A stretch of 64,000 nt of DNA from Agrobacterium sp. AGB01 (GCF_014851585.1 NZ_JACVAB010000001.1:124001-188000), one strand, 5' to 3'; positions 36,325 through 47,063 are shown, counted from the stretch's first letter. Notes: generated by a model not told the origin, from the letters alone. Program-made: numbers and translations.

Positions 36325-36810
36325 ATGAAGCGCATTCTTCTCGCCGCTACCGCTGCCGCCGTTATGACCTCGGCTGCTTCCGCCCAAGTTCTCGAAGAAA
36401 AGAATATCTCGATGGAACTGGCCAGCACCATTGCACGCGAAGCTGTCGCAGCCTGCTCGGCTGAGGGTTACAATGTTTCTGCTGCTGTTGTTGACCGCGC
36501 CGGTGTACTTCGTGCGCTTTTGCGGGCTGACCATGCTGGTTCCCACACCCCGGAAGCGGCGCGCCAGAAGGCCTACACTTCGTCGTCATCTCGCATGCCA
36601 ACCAGCGCAATGGCAGAAAACATTGCCAAGAACCCAACCGCTGCTGAACTTGCCTCGATCGACGGTTTTCTGGTTCTGGCCGGCGGCATGCCGATCAAGG
36701 TTGGCAACGCAACCATTGGCGCAATCGGTGTTGGTGGTGCTCCAGGCGGCCAGTTCGATGAAGCCTGCGCCGTTGCCGCCATCAGCAAGGTCCAGGCTCA
36801 GCTGAAGTAA
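36325..36810 (+). CDS. secreted HbpS/GlcG-family (DUF336) protein
   Basis: 161 residues with TTAAGGAG before ATG 36325. Signal peptide to about residue 20 (TSAASA), then the GlcG/HbpS fold with its glycine-rich C-terminal IGAIGVGGAPGGQFDEACA. Streptomyces HbpS binds haem and works outside the membrane with the SenS/SenR two-component system. Here the gene follows a kinase/regulator pair by 112 bases, a similar arrangement, so a sensing partner role is a reasonable inference. It could also be a small-molecule-binding protein of alcohol metabolism. Confidence 0.82.
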   Translation: MKRILLAATAAAVMTSAASAQVLEEKNISMELASTIAREAVAACSAEGYNVSAAVVDRAGVLRALLRADHAGSHTPEAARQKAYTSSSSRMPTSAMAENIAKNPTAAELASIDGFLVLAGGMPIKVGNATIGAIGVGGAPGGQFDEACAVAAISKVQAQLK

Positions 36811-36855
36811 TCAGGTCTGAACAGCAGCGCTGCCTCGTCCCCGGCGGCGCTCGCA

Positions 36856-36885
36856 TGGCGCTTCGAACTTGGGTTTGAAGCGCCA
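36856..36885 (+). terminator. hairpin after the HbpS-like gene
   Basis: TGGCGCTTC (36856-36864) pairs with GAAGCGCCA (36877-36885) around a 12-base loop, between convergent genes. No strong T-run. Confidence 0.55.
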
Positions 36886-36927
36886 GATGTCGTTAGCAAT
36901 CTGTCACTCCCAAGTCGCGGCCAGGAA

Positions 36928-37629
36928 TTATTCCTGATCTGCAACCAGCCGATAACCCACACCGGGTTCGGTCCTGATAATTGCCGGATTGACTGGGTTC
37001 TGTTCGATTTTTTGGCGCAGTTGGCCAATGAACACCCGCAGGTAATGCAGGTCGTCGCTATGAGCCGGTCCCCAGACGGAGGTCAGCAGGGTCTTGTGGG
37101 TCACAACCCGCCCGGCATGGCGGGCGAGCAGGGTCAGCAGGTCGTATTCCTTTGGTGTCAGCCTTATGGGCTGCTCACCGCGCGACACGGTTCGTTTCAC
37201 CACATCCAGCACCAGACCATCGGCCTCGAAAACTGAAGGCATGGCGTCCGCCTTCTGGCCGCGGTGTCGCAGTGCATTGCGAATACGGGCCGTCAATTCG
37301 CCGATACCAAAGGGTTTTTCAACATAGTCGTCTGCGCCGAGATCAAGTGCCGCAATCTTTTCATTTTCGCGGTCGCGGGCAGAAAGAATGATGATCGGAA
37401 TATCCGACCACCCACGCAGGCTGGCAATCACTTCCTTGCCATCCATATCTGGCAATCCAAGATCGAGAATGATCAGGTCAGGGGCAGCCGTTACCGCGGC
37501 CTTTAGGGCGTCCGCTCCGGTCCCGGCTTCAATGACACTGTAGCCTACCGCCATCAGTGCCGGTTTCAGGAAACGCTGTATCTGCGGTTCGTCATCGACA
37601 ACGAGGATATTGGCAATCGTCACGGTCAT
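36928..37629 (-). CDS. kdpE: potassium-responsive response regulator KdpE
   Basis: 233 residues, OmpR family. Receiver domain with D12/D13, phospho-acceptor D56 (LIILDLGLPD) and the EKPF lysine; C-terminal winged helix ends in RTEPGVGYRLV. When phosphorylated by KdpD it activates kdpFABC. It starts five bases after the kdpD stop and is the last gene of the operon, so it is autoregulated by readthrough. Confidence 0.95.
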   Translation of the reverse strand: MTVTIANILVVDDEPQIQRFLKPALMAVGYSVIEAGTGADALKAAVTAAPDLIILDLGLPDMDGKEVIASLRGWSDIPIIILSARDRENEKIAALDLGADDYVEKPFGIGELTARIRNALRHRGQKADAMPSVFEADGLVLDVVKRTVSRGEQPIRLTPKEYDLLTLLARHAGRVVTHKTLLTSVWGPAHSDDLHYLRVFIGQLRQKIEQNPVNPAIIRTEPGVGYRLVADQE

Positions 37630-37634
37630 CTCGG

Positions 37635-40319
37635 TCAGTAGGCTTTCTTATGTTTGGCCGCCGGAAAACGCATGACAATGCGCGTTCCTTTTTTCTTCAC
37701 GGCCGGACTTTCGGCATGGATGTGGCCGCCCATAGATTCCACGAAACCACGTGCAATGGATAGCCCCAACCCAGTACCCGCGGCGCGTCCGTCCGGTTTT
37801 CCACGACGGTAGAATTTCTCAAACACCCGGTCCAGATCCTCTGGTGGAATTCCCTTGCCATGGTCAGTCACCGACACCAGAACGTCGTGTCCATCACGCC
37901 GAGCATAAATGTAGACTGGTTCCTTGCCTCCATATTTTACCGCATTGTCCAAAAGGTTGAATAGAACTTGCCCCAGCAAAACGCTGTCGCCTTCGATCAG
38001 AGGAAGGTCTGCGGCAATGCCAGTTTCGATCACGCGATCGGGGAAGTATTTGCGGATACGTTCGGCGGAGGCATGCACCACGTCGGAAACATCAATCCAG
38101 TCATGACGCGGTTTGAGATTCCCGGCCTCAATACGGGTCATGTCGAGAAGGTTGGCCACAAAACGGCTCATTCTGCTGCCTTCCTCCTCAATGGATTGCA
38201 GAAGATCATCGCGACTTTCCGGCGGCATTTTGTCGCCCAGTTCCCTCAGGCTGGTCACCGCACCGGTGATGGTGGCAAGCGGCGTTTTCAGGTCATGCGA
38301 TATCGAAGACAACAGCGCTTCACGGTATTTCTCACCCTCCAGCTTGGCCGCCTGCGTGACGCTTTCTTCTGCAAGCCGGGCGCGATCCAGGGCGATTGCT
38401 GTCTGGTCGAGAATGGCCGAGAGCGCACGTTCTTCATTGATGTGTAGACGCTCGCTGATTTGTTCGACACCGCACACGCCAACCACGCCATGTGGTCCTC
38501 GCAAGGGACGAAACTCGAAACGGCTGTTGGGAAGCGTGCCGGTGCCGTGGCCTGCGGTTTCCTGTTTGTCATGGCTCCAGCGGGCTGCGGTCAGATCGGT
38601 GATATCCAGTTCCGTATCCGGGGGCCATGCGGCAGCAACCTTGACGTCGTTGTTGTCGGGCAGCAACAAAACGACATTGCGCTTGAGGCTGGCCTGCAAC
38701 TGCGACACCGCCAGCCAGATGGCGTCATCGGCCTTGGCGGTCGTCGAAAGTTTGCGTGAAAAATCGTAGAGCGACTGCAAGGCCGTGGCCCGCACACGCG
38801 CGACGGAGGCCTGCTCTTTGATACGAGAGGCAAAACCACCGGCAATCATCGCAACCGCCAAAAATATGAACAGCGCAAACACTTCATGCGGTGTGGAAAT
38901 GGTGAAGGTACGGAACGGGTCGATGAAGAAAAAATTGTAAGCCAGCGTGCACATCAGCGCGGCAAGAAAAGCAGCCATGTAACCGCCTGTGACGGACGCG
39001 CCGAGAACCGCAAGCAGAAATAACAAGGAGATGTTGGGTAGTTCGATGAAGCGGTCGATAACAAGCGCGCTGGCCGTCGTTATCAGCGTAAAGCCTACAG
39101 CAAACAGCGCTGATTGCCGCAGCGCCACCAGATTTGGCAACCGGAAACGCAATTTCCGATCGCGTTTTTCGCTGCGTTCAGGTGTGACCAAATGGATGCC
39201 AAGCCCTGCGGCGCGCCGTGACAATGCTTCATGCAGTGACAGCGCCCCAAATTTGACCCAACCGCGAAGTTGCCCGGTGCCGATGACGATTTGCGTTGCA
39301 TGTTCCCTACGAGCGCATTTGAGGATTTCTTCTACAAAGTCGCTACCGATAATGTGTTGTGTCTCAGCGCCCAGCTGTTCAGCCAGTCTGAACAGTGCCT
39401 CCATGCGTTGGAAATGTTCGGCACTGCTGACCTCTCGGTCGGCGCGTTCGACAGACACGACGATCCATGGCGCATTGAGACCGGATGCCAGACGGCTGGC
39501 GACACGAATGACCTTTTCCGAGAGATCATCGGGGCCGATGCAGACTATCAACCTTTCGCCAGTGGCCCAAGGTCCCTCAATGGCATTTTGCCTGAGGTAG
39601 TCGACCATCTGGTCGTCAACGCGGTCGGCGGTTCGGCGCAGCGCCAGTTCACGCAGTGCAGTCAGGTTTCCCAAGCGGAAAAAGCGATCCACCGCCCGGC
39701 TGGCGCTATCGGGCAGATAGACTTTGCCCTCCTTTAAACGCTCAATCAGTTCTGTTGGTGGCAAGTCGACCAGCAGAACATCGTCGGCCCGTTTCAGCAC
39801 GGTGTCAGGCACACGCTCCCGTACGGTCACGCCGGTAATCTGCGCCACCAGATCGGCAAGGCTTTCCAGATGCTGGATGTTCATTGCCGTCCAGACATCA
39901 ATGCCGGCAGCAATTAGCTCTTCAATATCCTGGTAGCGCTTGGGGTGCCGGCTGCCATCCGGGTTGGAGTGGGCCAGCTCATCGACAATAACAATGCGTG
40001 GCCGACGCGAAAGAGCTGCATCCAGGTCAAACTCTTCCAGCATGCGGCCACGATGAGCAACCCGGATACGCGGCAGGATTTCGAGCCCATCGATCAGGGC
40101 GGCTGTTTCACTCCGCCCATGGGTTTCCACCAGCCCCACCATGATATCACAACCGTCGGCCTTAAGCCGTCGTGCCCGCGACAACATTGCGTAGGTCTTG
40201 CCGACGCCGGGTGCAGCACCCAGAAAAACGGTCAGCTTGCCCCTGCGTTCTTTCTCCGCAAGGGCAAGCAAGGCATCCGGATCTGGTCTGCGCACAGGGT
40301 TGCGGTCAGTATCCGCCAT
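37635..40319 (-). CDS. kdpD: potassium sensor histidine kinase KdpD
   Basis: 894 residues from ATG 40319 (GAGG upstream); a GTG at 40331 overlapping the kdpC stop is also possible. N-terminal KdpD domain with GAAPGVGKT and DELAHSNPDGSRHPKRYQD, a universal-stress-type domain (about 240-370), four membrane helices (about 400-500), a GAF-like segment, and a kinase core with SISHDLKTPLATI and GTGLGLSIA. It senses low K+ or turgor and phosphorylates KdpE. Confidence 0.96.
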   Translation of the reverse strand: MADTDRNPVRRPDPDALLALAEKERRGKLTVFLGAAPGVGKTYAMLSRARRLKADGCDIMVGLVETHGRSETAALIDGLEILPRIRVAHRGRMLEEFDLDAALSRRPRIVIVDELAHSNPDGSRHPKRYQDIEELIAAGIDVWTAMNIQHLESLADLVAQITGVTVRERVPDTVLKRADDVLLVDLPPTELIERLKEGKVYLPDSASRAVDRFFRLGNLTALRELALRRTADRVDDQMVDYLRQNAIEGPWATGERLIVCIGPDDLSEKVIRVASRLASGLNAPWIVVSVERADREVSSAEHFQRMEALFRLAEQLGAETQHIIGSDFVEEILKCARREHATQIVIGTGQLRGWVKFGALSLHEALSRRAAGLGIHLVTPERSEKRDRKLRFRLPNLVALRQSALFAVGFTLITTASALVIDRFIELPNISLLFLLAVLGASVTGGYMAAFLAALMCTLAYNFFFIDPFRTFTISTPHEVFALFIFLAVAMIAGGFASRIKEQASVARVRATALQSLYDFSRKLSTTAKADDAIWLAVSQLQASLKRNVVLLLPDNNDVKVAAAWPPDTELDITDLTAARWSHDKQETAGHGTGTLPNSRFEFRPLRGPHGVVGVCGVEQISERLHINEERALSAILDQTAIALDRARLAEESVTQAAKLEGEKYREALLSSISHDLKTPLATITGAVTSLRELGDKMPPESRDDLLQSIEEEGSRMSRFVANLLDMTRIEAGNLKPRHDWIDVSDVVHASAERIRKYFPDRVIETGIAADLPLIEGDSVLLGQVLFNLLDNAVKYGGKEPVYIYARRDGHDVLVSVTDHGKGIPPEDLDRVFEKFYRRGKPDGRAAGTGLGLSIARGFVESMGGHIHAESPAVKKKGTRIVMRFPAAKHKKAY

Positions 40320-40327
40320 GCGGTGCC

Positions 40328-40897
40328 TCACGGTTTCAGGGAATCGAGCGCCATATTGATCTCTAGCACAGTTACACGCGGTTCGCCGATGAAACCAAGG
40401 TCACGACCTTTCAGATGTGTGATGACGAGATCCGCCACGGTTTGTGGCGGTAAACCACGTGCCTTGGCAACACGCTGGATCTGTGCGCGGGCATAGTCCA
40501 CCGAGATGTGGGGGTCGAGGCCCGACCCGGATGTCGTGACAGCATCTGCCGGTACCGGCATGCCTATGTCGGCAATTTTGAGTTTTTCAACATCTGCAGC
40601 AACGCGGTCGCGCAGTTTGATGGACGTCGTGCCGAGATTGGAGCCGGAAGAGGCTGCCGCATTATAGGCATCCGGTCCTGTCGCAGACGGACGTGGCCAG
40701 AAATATTTGTCAGAGGAAAAATTCTGGCCGATCAGCTTAGAGCCGACAATGGTTCCGTTGTGTTCGACAAGACTGCCATTGGCCTCACCAGGGAAAATGG
40801 CTTGCGCAATGCCGGTAATGGCGAGCGGGTAGGCAAGACCGGTAAGCGCCGTCAAGGCAAACAGCAATGTCAGGGCAGGGCGAATATGGTTCAACAT
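40328..40897 (-). CDS. kdpC: K+-transporting ATPase subunit KdpC
   Basis: 189 residues. One N-terminal membrane helix ([22 protein letters not shown]) and the family motif [21 protein letters not shown]. It stabilises the KdpFABC complex and increases its ATP affinity. Two bases separate it from kdpB. Confidence 0.95.
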   Translation of the reverse strand: MLNHIRPALTLLFALTALTGLAYPLAITGIAQAIFPGEANGSLVEHNGTIVGSKLIGQNFSSDKYFWPRPSATGPDAYNAAASSGSNLGTTSIKLRDRVAADVEKLKIADIGMPVPADAVTTSGSGLDPHISVDYARAQIQRVAKARGLPPQTVADLVITHLKGRDLGFIGEPRVTVLEINMALDSLKP

Positions 40898-40899
40898 GG

Positions 40900-42936
40900 T
40901 TACACCAGATGGAGAGCTGTAATGGTGAGATCGATGATCTTGATGCCGGCAAAGGGCAGGAGAAGACCGCCAAAGCCGTAGATCAGCAGATTGCGGCGCA
41001 GCAGCACGGCGGCACTAGCCGGACGATAGCTGATGCCCCGCAACGCTAATGGAATAAGTGCGATGATGATCAGTGCGTTAAAGATCACCGCTGACAGAAT
41101 GGCCGACTGCGGCGACGCTAATTGCATAATGTTCAACGCACCGAGTGACGGATAGGTCACCACAAACAGCGCCGGGATAATGGCGAAATATTTCGCCACG
41201 TCATTGGCAATGGAAAAGGTGGTCAGGGAGCCGCGGGTCATCAGCAGCTGTTTGCCGATTTCAACGATCTCTATCAGCTTGGTCGGGCTGGAATCGAGGT
41301 CAACCATATTGGCTGCCTCACGCGCCGCCTGGGTGCCGGTCTGCATGGCCACGCCGACATCGGCCTGCGCCAGTGCTGGCGCATCATTGGTACCGTCGCC
41401 ACACATGGCGATCAGACGACCACCTTCCTGTTCGCGCCGGATATAGGAAAGTTTATCCTCCGGCGTTGCCTGCGCAAGATAGTCATCGACACCGGCCTCA
41501 GAGGCAATGGCCGCTGCAGTCACGGGGTTGTCGCCAGTGACCATCACGGTGCGGATGCCCATGGCGCGCAAGGCGGCAAACCGTTCTTTGATCCCGGGTT
41601 TGACGACATCCTTGAGGTGGATGGCACCAAGCAAACGTTGCCCGTCTGTCACGGCCAGTGGCGTGCCACCGCTGCGCGCAATAGCATCCACGGACTGGCG
41701 AAATGCGGCGGGGGCTGCGACCTCGCTCACGCCTGCAAATTTGAGGACGGAATCAACAGCTCCCTTGCGCAACCGGCGCTGACCGATATCGACACCGGAC
41801 AGGCGCGTTTCCGCAGAGAAGTGGATGATATTGTCAAATGTGCTGTTTGGCGCGGCAATACCAAATTCACCTTTCGCAAGCGCCACAATGGAGCGGCCTT
41901 CCGGTGTTTCATCGGAAAGGCTGGCCATAAGCGCAGCCTCTGCCAGCTCGGTCTGGCTGACACCGGGAGCTGCAAGAAAATCGCTGGCCATACGGTTGCC
42001 GAAGGTGATGGTGCCGGTCTTGTCCAACAGCAGCGTGTCGACATCTCCTGCGGCTTCCACAGCACGGCCGGAAGTGGCGATGACATTGAAGCGCACCAGT
42101 CGGTCCATGCCGGCAATGCCAATGGCTGACAGAAGGCCGCCAATGGTGGTCGGAATCAGCGTGACAAGCAGTGCGGCAAGTACGGTAACCGACAGCACGG
42201 TGCCGGAATAACCAGCCAGGCCCCAGATCGCGACACACACGAACAGGAAGATCAGCGTCAAACCCGAAAGCAGAATCGAAAGCGCAATCTCATTTGGTGT
42301 TTTCTGGCGTTTGGCGCCTTCGATCAACGCAATCATGCGATCGACAAAACTGGATCCGGGAGCAACGCTAATCCGGATGCGGATTTCATCCGACAGGACC
42401 TGTGTGCCACCGGTCACGGCTGAACGGTCGCCACCGGATTCGCGGATCACCGGCGCCGATTCTCCTGTAATCGCGCTTTCATTGACGGAAGCCACGCCCT
42501 CAATCACGTCACCATCGCCGGGAATAAGCTCCCCGGCAGAAACGATGACGATATCGCCAACTTTGAGGTTCGTGGCAGGCACGGTTTCCGTATTGCCTGA
42601 CGAAAGCAATCTGCGGGCAACCAGTTCGGATTTTGTCTTTTTCAGGCTGTCGGCTTGGGCCCGGCCTCGGCCTTCAGCAACCGATTCCGCAAAGGTGGCG
42701 AACAGTACCGTAAACCACAGCCATGCGGTGATCTGGCCGGAGAAAGTTGCCTGGGAGGGGTTGTAGCCAAGGTCACGCAGGAACAGCAGGGTCACCACCA
42801 GCGCAACCACCTCGGTCACGAAAATTACGGGATTGCGCACCAACTGACGTGGGTCGAGCTTGATAAAAGCGTCGCGCATCGCTGGCAGCACAATGGCAGG
42901 GTCGAAAAGTCCAGGAGCTTTATGGTCCTTTGACAT
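40900..42936 (-). CDS. kdpB: K+-transporting P-type ATPase KdpB
   Basis: 678 residues from ATG 42936, with AAAGGA ten bases before; the longer in-frame extension overlaps kdpA and is not used. Catalytic subunit: phosphorylation motif DKTGTIT, TGES in the actuator domain, and [16 protein letters not shown]. Length is normal. It couples ATP hydrolysis to K+ entry through KdpA. Confidence 0.97.
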   Translation of the reverse strand: MSKDHKAPGLFDPAIVLPAMRDAFIKLDPRQLVRNPVIFVTEVVALVVTLLFLRDLGYNPSQATFSGQITAWLWFTVLFATFAESVAEGRGRAQADSLKKTKSELVARRLLSSGNTETVPATNLKVGDIVIVSAGELIPGDGDVIEGVASVNESAITGESAPVIRESGGDRSAVTGGTQVLSDEIRIRISVAPGSSFVDRMIALIEGAKRQKTPNEIALSILLSGLTLIFLFVCVAIWGLAGYSGTVLSVTVLAALLVTLIPTTIGGLLSAIGIAGMDRLVRFNVIATSGRAVEAAGDVDTLLLDKTGTITFGNRMASDFLAAPGVSQTELAEAALMASLSDETPEGRSIVALAKGEFGIAAPNSTFDNIIHFSAETRLSGVDIGQRRLRKGAVDSVLKFAGVSEVAAPAAFRQSVDAIARSGGTPLAVTDGQRLLGAIHLKDVVKPGIKERFAALRAMGIRTVMVTGDNPVTAAAIASEAGVDDYLAQATPEDKLSYIRREQEGGRLIAMCGDGTNDAPALAQADVGVAMQTGTQAAREAANMVDLDSSPTKLIEIVEIGKQLLMTRGSLTTFSIANDVAKYFAIIPALFVVTYPSLGALNIMQLASPQSAILSAVIFNALIIIALIPLALRGISYRPASAAVLLRRNLLIYGFGGLLLPFAGIKIIDLTITALHLV

Positions 42937-42947
42937 GATGTATTCCT

Positions 42948-44657
42948 TTAGAAGCTCTGGTTGGCAAGCATCGCAAGGTGCTCGACAACAGGGCCGAGTG
43001 CGAGCGCAGGGAAAAACTGCAGACCACCGAGAATGAGGATGATGCCGACCAGTAGGCACACAAACAGCGGGCCATTGGTCGGAAATGTGCCTGACGATGC
43101 TGGCACTTTGACTTTGCTGACCAACGATCCGGCAATGGCCATGACCGGCACGACATAGGCAAAACGACCAAGCAACATGGCGATCCCCAATGTCGTATTG
43201 TACCAGACGGTATTGCCGCTGAGGCCTCCGAAGGCCGAGCCATTGTTGCCGGTTGCCGACGTGTAGGCGTAGAGAATTTCCGAAAGTCCGTGCGGACCTG
43301 CGGTTCCGACACTTGCCACCGCAAAGGGCAACATGGCGGACACGGCGGTGAAACCGAGAATGACCAGGGGCAGTATCAGCACTGCCAGCATGGCAAATTT
43401 CATTTCCCGGCTTTCGATCTTTTTGCCCAAAAACTCTGGTGTACGACCCACCATCAGGCCAGCCACAAAAACCGAGAGAATGGCAAAAACCAGCATTCCG
43501 TAAAGACCGGAGCCAACACCGCCGGGCAACACTTCACCAAGCTGGATCAGGAACATTGGCACCAATCCGCCAAGTCCGGTGAACGAGCCATGCATGCCGT
43601 TTACGCCACCGTCAGACAGGCCGGTTGTCACGGCGGCATACAGCGCCGTCATGGCCTGTCCGAAACGGACTTCCTTGCCTTCCATATTACCGAGAGAGGG
43701 GTCAACGCCAAGGGCGGTCATAATCGGGTTGCCCTGCGCTTCCGCCCAGTAGGTGACGGTAACCCCTGCGATCAACAGCACCGCCATGGCCGATATCAGC
43801 GCCCAGCCTTGACGGCGGTTCCCGACCATCTGCCCGAAGGTGTAAACCAGCGCTGCAGAAATCGACAGCATCGCGAACATGTTCAGGTAGTTGGCGTAGG
43901 TGGTCGGGTTTTCAAATGGATGCGCCGCATTAGCATTAAAGAACCCGCCGCCATTGGTGCCGAGTTGCTTGATCGCTTCCTGCGATGCGACTGGACCCAG
44001 CGAGATAACCTGCTGGGTACCTTCGAGCGTCGTGGCATTGACAGCGGCCTGAAGCGTCTGCGGCAGACCCATGGCAACAAAAGCAATCGCAACCAGTACG
44101 GCGATAGGCAACAATATGTAGAGAGTGGCCCGGGTCATATCGACCCAGAAGTTGCCAAGCGTCGATACCTTGGACCGGATGAAGGCACGTGTCAGCGCCA
44201 TGGCAAGCGCCATGCCGGTGGCGGCAGAAAGAAAGTTCTGTACCGTCAAACCGGCCATCTGGCTGAAATGGCTGAGCGTGGTTTCACCAGCATAGTTCTG
44301 CCAGTTGGTATTGGTAACAAAGGAAACGGCGGTGTTAAAGGCAAGATCAGGGGCCATGCCGGCAAAACCCTGGCTGTTGAACGGCAGATAGGCCTGGCCT
44401 CTCAAGATTGCATAAAGCACCACAAAACCTGCGATCGAGAACACAAGCATGGACAGCGTATAGCCAAGCCATCCCTGTTCCCTGCTGGGGTTAACCCCGG
44501 CGGTGGTGTAGAGACCGCGTTCCAGCGGTCCGAATATCGATGACAGAACGGTGCGCTCACCTGAAAAGACCCGAGCCATGTACAGGCCAAGGGGTTTGAT
44601 GGTGATAAGCACGGCGAGGAAAAGGAGGCTGATTTGCAGCCACCCGATAATAGTCAT
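42948..44657 (-). CDS. kdpA: K+-transporting ATPase subunit KdpA
   Basis: 569 residues, ten membrane helices. Channel-like K+-binding subunit with the selectivity-region [20 protein letters not shown] near 225-245 and [17 protein letters not shown] precedes the ATG. Inner membrane. Confidence 0.97.
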   Translation of the reverse strand: MTIIGWLQISLLFLAVLITIKPLGLYMARVFSGERTVLSSIFGPLERGLYTTAGVNPSREQGWLGYTLSMLVFSIAGFVVLYAILRGQAYLPFNSQGFAGMAPDLAFNTAVSFVTNTNWQNYAGETTLSHFSQMAGLTVQNFLSAATGMALAMALTRAFIRSKVSTLGNFWVDMTRATLYILLPIAVLVAIAFVAMGLPQTLQAAVNATTLEGTQQVISLGPVASQEAIKQLGTNGGGFFNANAAHPFENPTTYANYLNMFAMLSISAALVYTFGQMVGNRRQGWALISAMAVLLIAGVTVTYWAEAQGNPIMTALGVDPSLGNMEGKEVRFGQAMTALYAAVTTGLSDGGVNGMHGSFTGLGGLVPMFLIQLGEVLPGGVGSGLYGMLVFAILSVFVAGLMVGRTPEFLGKKIESREMKFAMLAVLILPLVILGFTAVSAMLPFAVASVGTAGPHGLSEILYAYTSATGNNGSAFGGLSGNTVWYNTTLGIAMLLGRFAYVVPVMAIAGSLVSKVKVPASSGTFPTNGPLFVCLLVGIILILGGLQFFPALALGPVVEHLAMLANQSF

Positions 44658-44674
44658 GAGAATCTCCTGTAGAA

Positions 44675-44761
44675 TCAGAAGCGTTCGGGCCGCAAAAGCG
44701 TGACCACGAGATAAACGCCGAGGGCGAGAGCGACGAGAAGGCCGAAAAGGGCTTCAATCAT
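44675..44761 (-). CDS. kdpF: K+-transporting ATPase subunit KdpF
   Basis: 28 residues, one membrane helix between an N-terminal MIEALFG and a C-terminal LLRPERF, the usual KdpF ending. It stabilises the KdpABC complex. GAAGGGACA precedes the ATG, and kdpA begins 17 bases after the stop. Confidence 0.92.
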   Translation of the reverse strand: MIEALFGLLVALALGVYLVVTLLRPERF

Positions 44762-44772
44762 GGTGTGTCCCT

Positions 44773-44856
44773 TCAAAGCCTGTCGAGGGCGCGGGCATAA
44801 AGCGCCAGAGCCAGTAGGGTGCCGAAGCCCACTCCCACAAAGATGAGGTCGGACAT
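44773..44856 (-). CDS. 27-residue membrane microprotein ahead of kdpF
   Basis: A small frame with CAGGAG before ATG 44856. It encodes MSDLIFVGVGFGTLLALALY followed by ARALDRL: a single membrane helix and a short polar tail. The stop is 11 bases before kdpF, in the same transcript. Similar tiny proteins ending in ..DRL or ..ERL precede kdpF in other bacteria, as I recall, and are usually unannotated. It may be an additional small subunit or regulator of the Kdp complex. Confidence 0.7.
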   Translation of the reverse strand: MSDLIFVGVGFGTLLALALYARALDRL

Positions 44857-45170
44857 GTCAGGTTCTCCTGTTGATATGGCTAAAGGGTAGAGCCGCATCA
44901 GGTCAGGTTTCGATTGGGAATTTGTCGCCACGACATAAGGAAAAGATAAAGACGAAAGACCTCTCTTATGGCTCAATTAAATCTTTGTCTGGGCGGTAAA
45001 ATGTATAAGTCTTTGTAATTAAATATATTTTAGGAATTTTTCTGTCGATTTTTCAAAGTTTTTGCACCGCATAAAGGCTTAAAATGCAAATTTATGACGA
45101 AAAGCGCTTGCATTCAGTCAGAGGACGTTTTAGAGGATCGCCACGCAAGCAAAACAAGTCTTCGCGTTAC
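44857..45170. promoter_or_regulatory. A+T-rich region with the kdp and tRNA-Arg promoters
   Basis: 314 bases between divergent kdp and tRNA-Arg, with an A+T-rich core at about 44960-45060 that would suit a KdpE-controlled promoter. TTGCAT (45108-45113) is a weak -35 candidate for tRNA-Arg. No gene seen. Confidence 0.4.
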
Positions 45171-45247
45171 GCACCCGTAGCTCAGCTGGATAGAGCATCA
45201 GACTACGAATCTGAGGGTCAGGAGTTCGAATCTCTTCGGGTGCGCCA
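45171..45247 (+). tRNA. tRNA-Arg (anticodon ACG)
   Basis: A 77-base cloverleaf with acceptor GCACCCG/CGGGTGC, discriminator G and encoded CCA. The anticodon stem TCAGA/TCTGA encloses CTACGAA, giving ACG. Confidence 0.96.
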
Positions 45248-45379
45248 TTTCTTCCTTCAATTTCAATATGTTAAAAACGACCTTTCATCAGCGTCTGCTG
45301 TTGTAGCTTGGTATTGTCACGTCAGTTTGGCACAAGCCATTGATGAAATATTTCGCCGACACCTAGGCGAAAGTTCACA

Positions 45380-46960
45380 ATGGACAATACTGTTTCCCAT
45401 CTCTCTTCCGATCCCCTGAATTCAATCAATCATAAGCTCGATGAGCTTCTGACCAGTGTTGCGTCTCTCTCCGAGCGCCAGCAGGTCAATGATGAGATTA
45501 TGGTCGAACTGATCAAGTTTTTTCAGCGGTTTCGTGAGGAAACTCTGGAAGGTCAGCAGGTCAACGTTCAGGAGTTGCGTAGTGCGGCGGAAGCAATCAT
45601 CTACAAGACCAATGATCTGATGCAGTCGAGCGTCAAGCTGACGGAAGCGGTTGCTGGCGGCCTGAAGGACATCGGTACGAAAAGCGAGCAGGCTGCGGCA
45701 GAACACTACCGTGTGCTGCGCCAGTTGGCGCAGACAAGCCTTCGCAAGCTTCCTGTGGCGTCCGGCAGGATCCGCAGCGTGTTTCTTGTTCACATGATTG
45801 AATCCTGGGATGCGCAGGTCGACATTTATCGTGCCATGCGTGCCGACGACCGCTTCGAGCCGGTCGTCGTCAGTATCAATCGCGCCTTTCCGGGTGACAA
45901 CAGCTATAATGGCGAGGATGTTGTCAGCCGTGCGTTGACCAATCTCGGCATTGAGCACGTTCGCCTTGGCACGCAGAACTTTACCGAAGCACAGGAAACA
46001 TTGCGGTTTCTGGCGCCGGATGTCATTTTCCGCCAGTCGCATTGGGATCGTGATTACCCGCCGGCATTCAGCACGGCAGAACTTGCCTTTACTCGCCTTT
46101 GCATCGTGCCTTACGGCATGTCGATCGTGCAGAAGTTCAGCCACTCAGAACCGCTGCCGACGACAATTTCGCCGATGGCATTTGACCAGCCCTATCACCG
46201 CTCCGCGTGGCGCGTTTTCTGCGAAACGGAACAGACCAAGTCTTATTTCCTCAGTTTCCAGCATTCGGATCCAAGCAAGTTCGTCCTTTCGGGTTATCCG
46301 AAGCATGAGCGTTTGCTAAGATCTATCGGTCATGGTGAATGGCCGCTGCCGGATACACCGGAAAACCCGTACCGCGTCATCTGGGCACCGCATCACTCGG
46401 TCGGTAATGACTGGCTGGCATTTGGCGTTTTCCATAACATGTATATGGACATGTTGCGTTGGGCACAGCGTGCGCAGCATATCCAGTTTGTGCTAAAGCC
46501 GCACCCGGCACTGTTCGCGCTGGTTGTGCGCATGGGCTTGGTGTCGCAGGCCAATCTTGATGAATTCAAGCGTCAGTGGCAGGCCCTGCCAAACTGCACG
46601 ATCTTTGAGGGTCAGTATGGCGAACTGTTCGCCGCCTCTGATCTGATGTTGACCGATGGCTTGTCGTTCCTGACCGAATATCAGCTGTTCAACAAACCGC
46701 TGGTGTTTATCGATTCGCGCCGCCACGTGCAGCTCAACGCCTTGGGACAGTTGGCCGTGGATTGCGCCGAGAGCGTCAACACACTTGCAGAAGCTGAAGC
46801 CGCCGTTCTCGCCTATGCCGCTGGCAAACCGCTTGAACGCAATGAGACGCGTGCTCGTCTGCAAAACATCATGCTGCCCAATGAGCGTCCGTCGGCACTG
46901 GTTATTGTAGACGCGATTGCCGAAGGGCTTGGAAAAGAACGGGCATCTGCTGCAGCGTGA
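45380..46960 (+). CDS. CDP-glycerol glycerophosphotransferase-like protein with helical N-terminus
   Basis: 526 residues. Residues 1-130 are helical and coiled-coil-like with no signal peptide. Residues about 135-500 resemble the TagB/TagF transferase fold: IWAPHHSVG near 333, FVLKPHPAL near 372 and LMLTDGLSFLTEYQLFNKPLVFID near 420, matching the PT, KPHP and TDYSS blocks. Family members move a polyol-phosphate from CDP to a cell-surface acceptor. No strong ribosome site; a TTCGCC/GGCGAA hairpin (45352-45371) ends nine bases before the ATG. First gene of the seven-gene operon, 103 bases before the second. Confidence 0.65.
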   Translation: MDNTVSHLSSDPLNSINHKLDELLTSVASLSERQQVNDEIMVELIKFFQRFREETLEGQQVNVQELRSAAEAIIYKTNDLMQSSVKLTEAVAGGLKDIGTKSEQAAAEHYRVLRQLAQTSLRKLPVASGRIRSVFLVHMIESWDAQVDIYRAMRADDRFEPVVVSINRAFPGDNSYNGEDVVSRALTNLGIEHVRLGTQNFTEAQETLRFLAPDVIFRQSHWDRDYPPAFSTAELAFTRLCIVPYGMSIVQKFSHSEPLPTTISPMAFDQPYHRSAWRVFCETEQTKSYFLSFQHSDPSKFVLSGYPKHERLLRSIGHGEWPLPDTPENPYRVIWAPHHSVGNDWLAFGVFHNMYMDMLRWAQRAQHIQFVLKPHPALFALVVRMGLVSQANLDEFKRQWQALPNCTIFEGQYGELFAASDLMLTDGLSFLTEYQLFNKPLVFIDSRRHVQLNALGQLAVDCAESVNTLAEAEAAVLAYAAGKPLERNETRARLQNIMLPNERPSALVIVDAIAEGLGKERASAAA

Positions 46961-47063
46961 ACTGGCAATCGCAGATCAGCCTGGGAAAAGATTGAGGCAC
47001 TAGCAATGGCAGGCTTCATGATCCCCGAAACCACGGGGCGGACGCGGTAATTTGGAGCTTGGT

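Noticed and set aside
43290..44543. 417-codon plus-strand frame opposite kdpA
   Set aside because: Shadow of kdpA; composition is His/Gln/Arg-rich with no domain.
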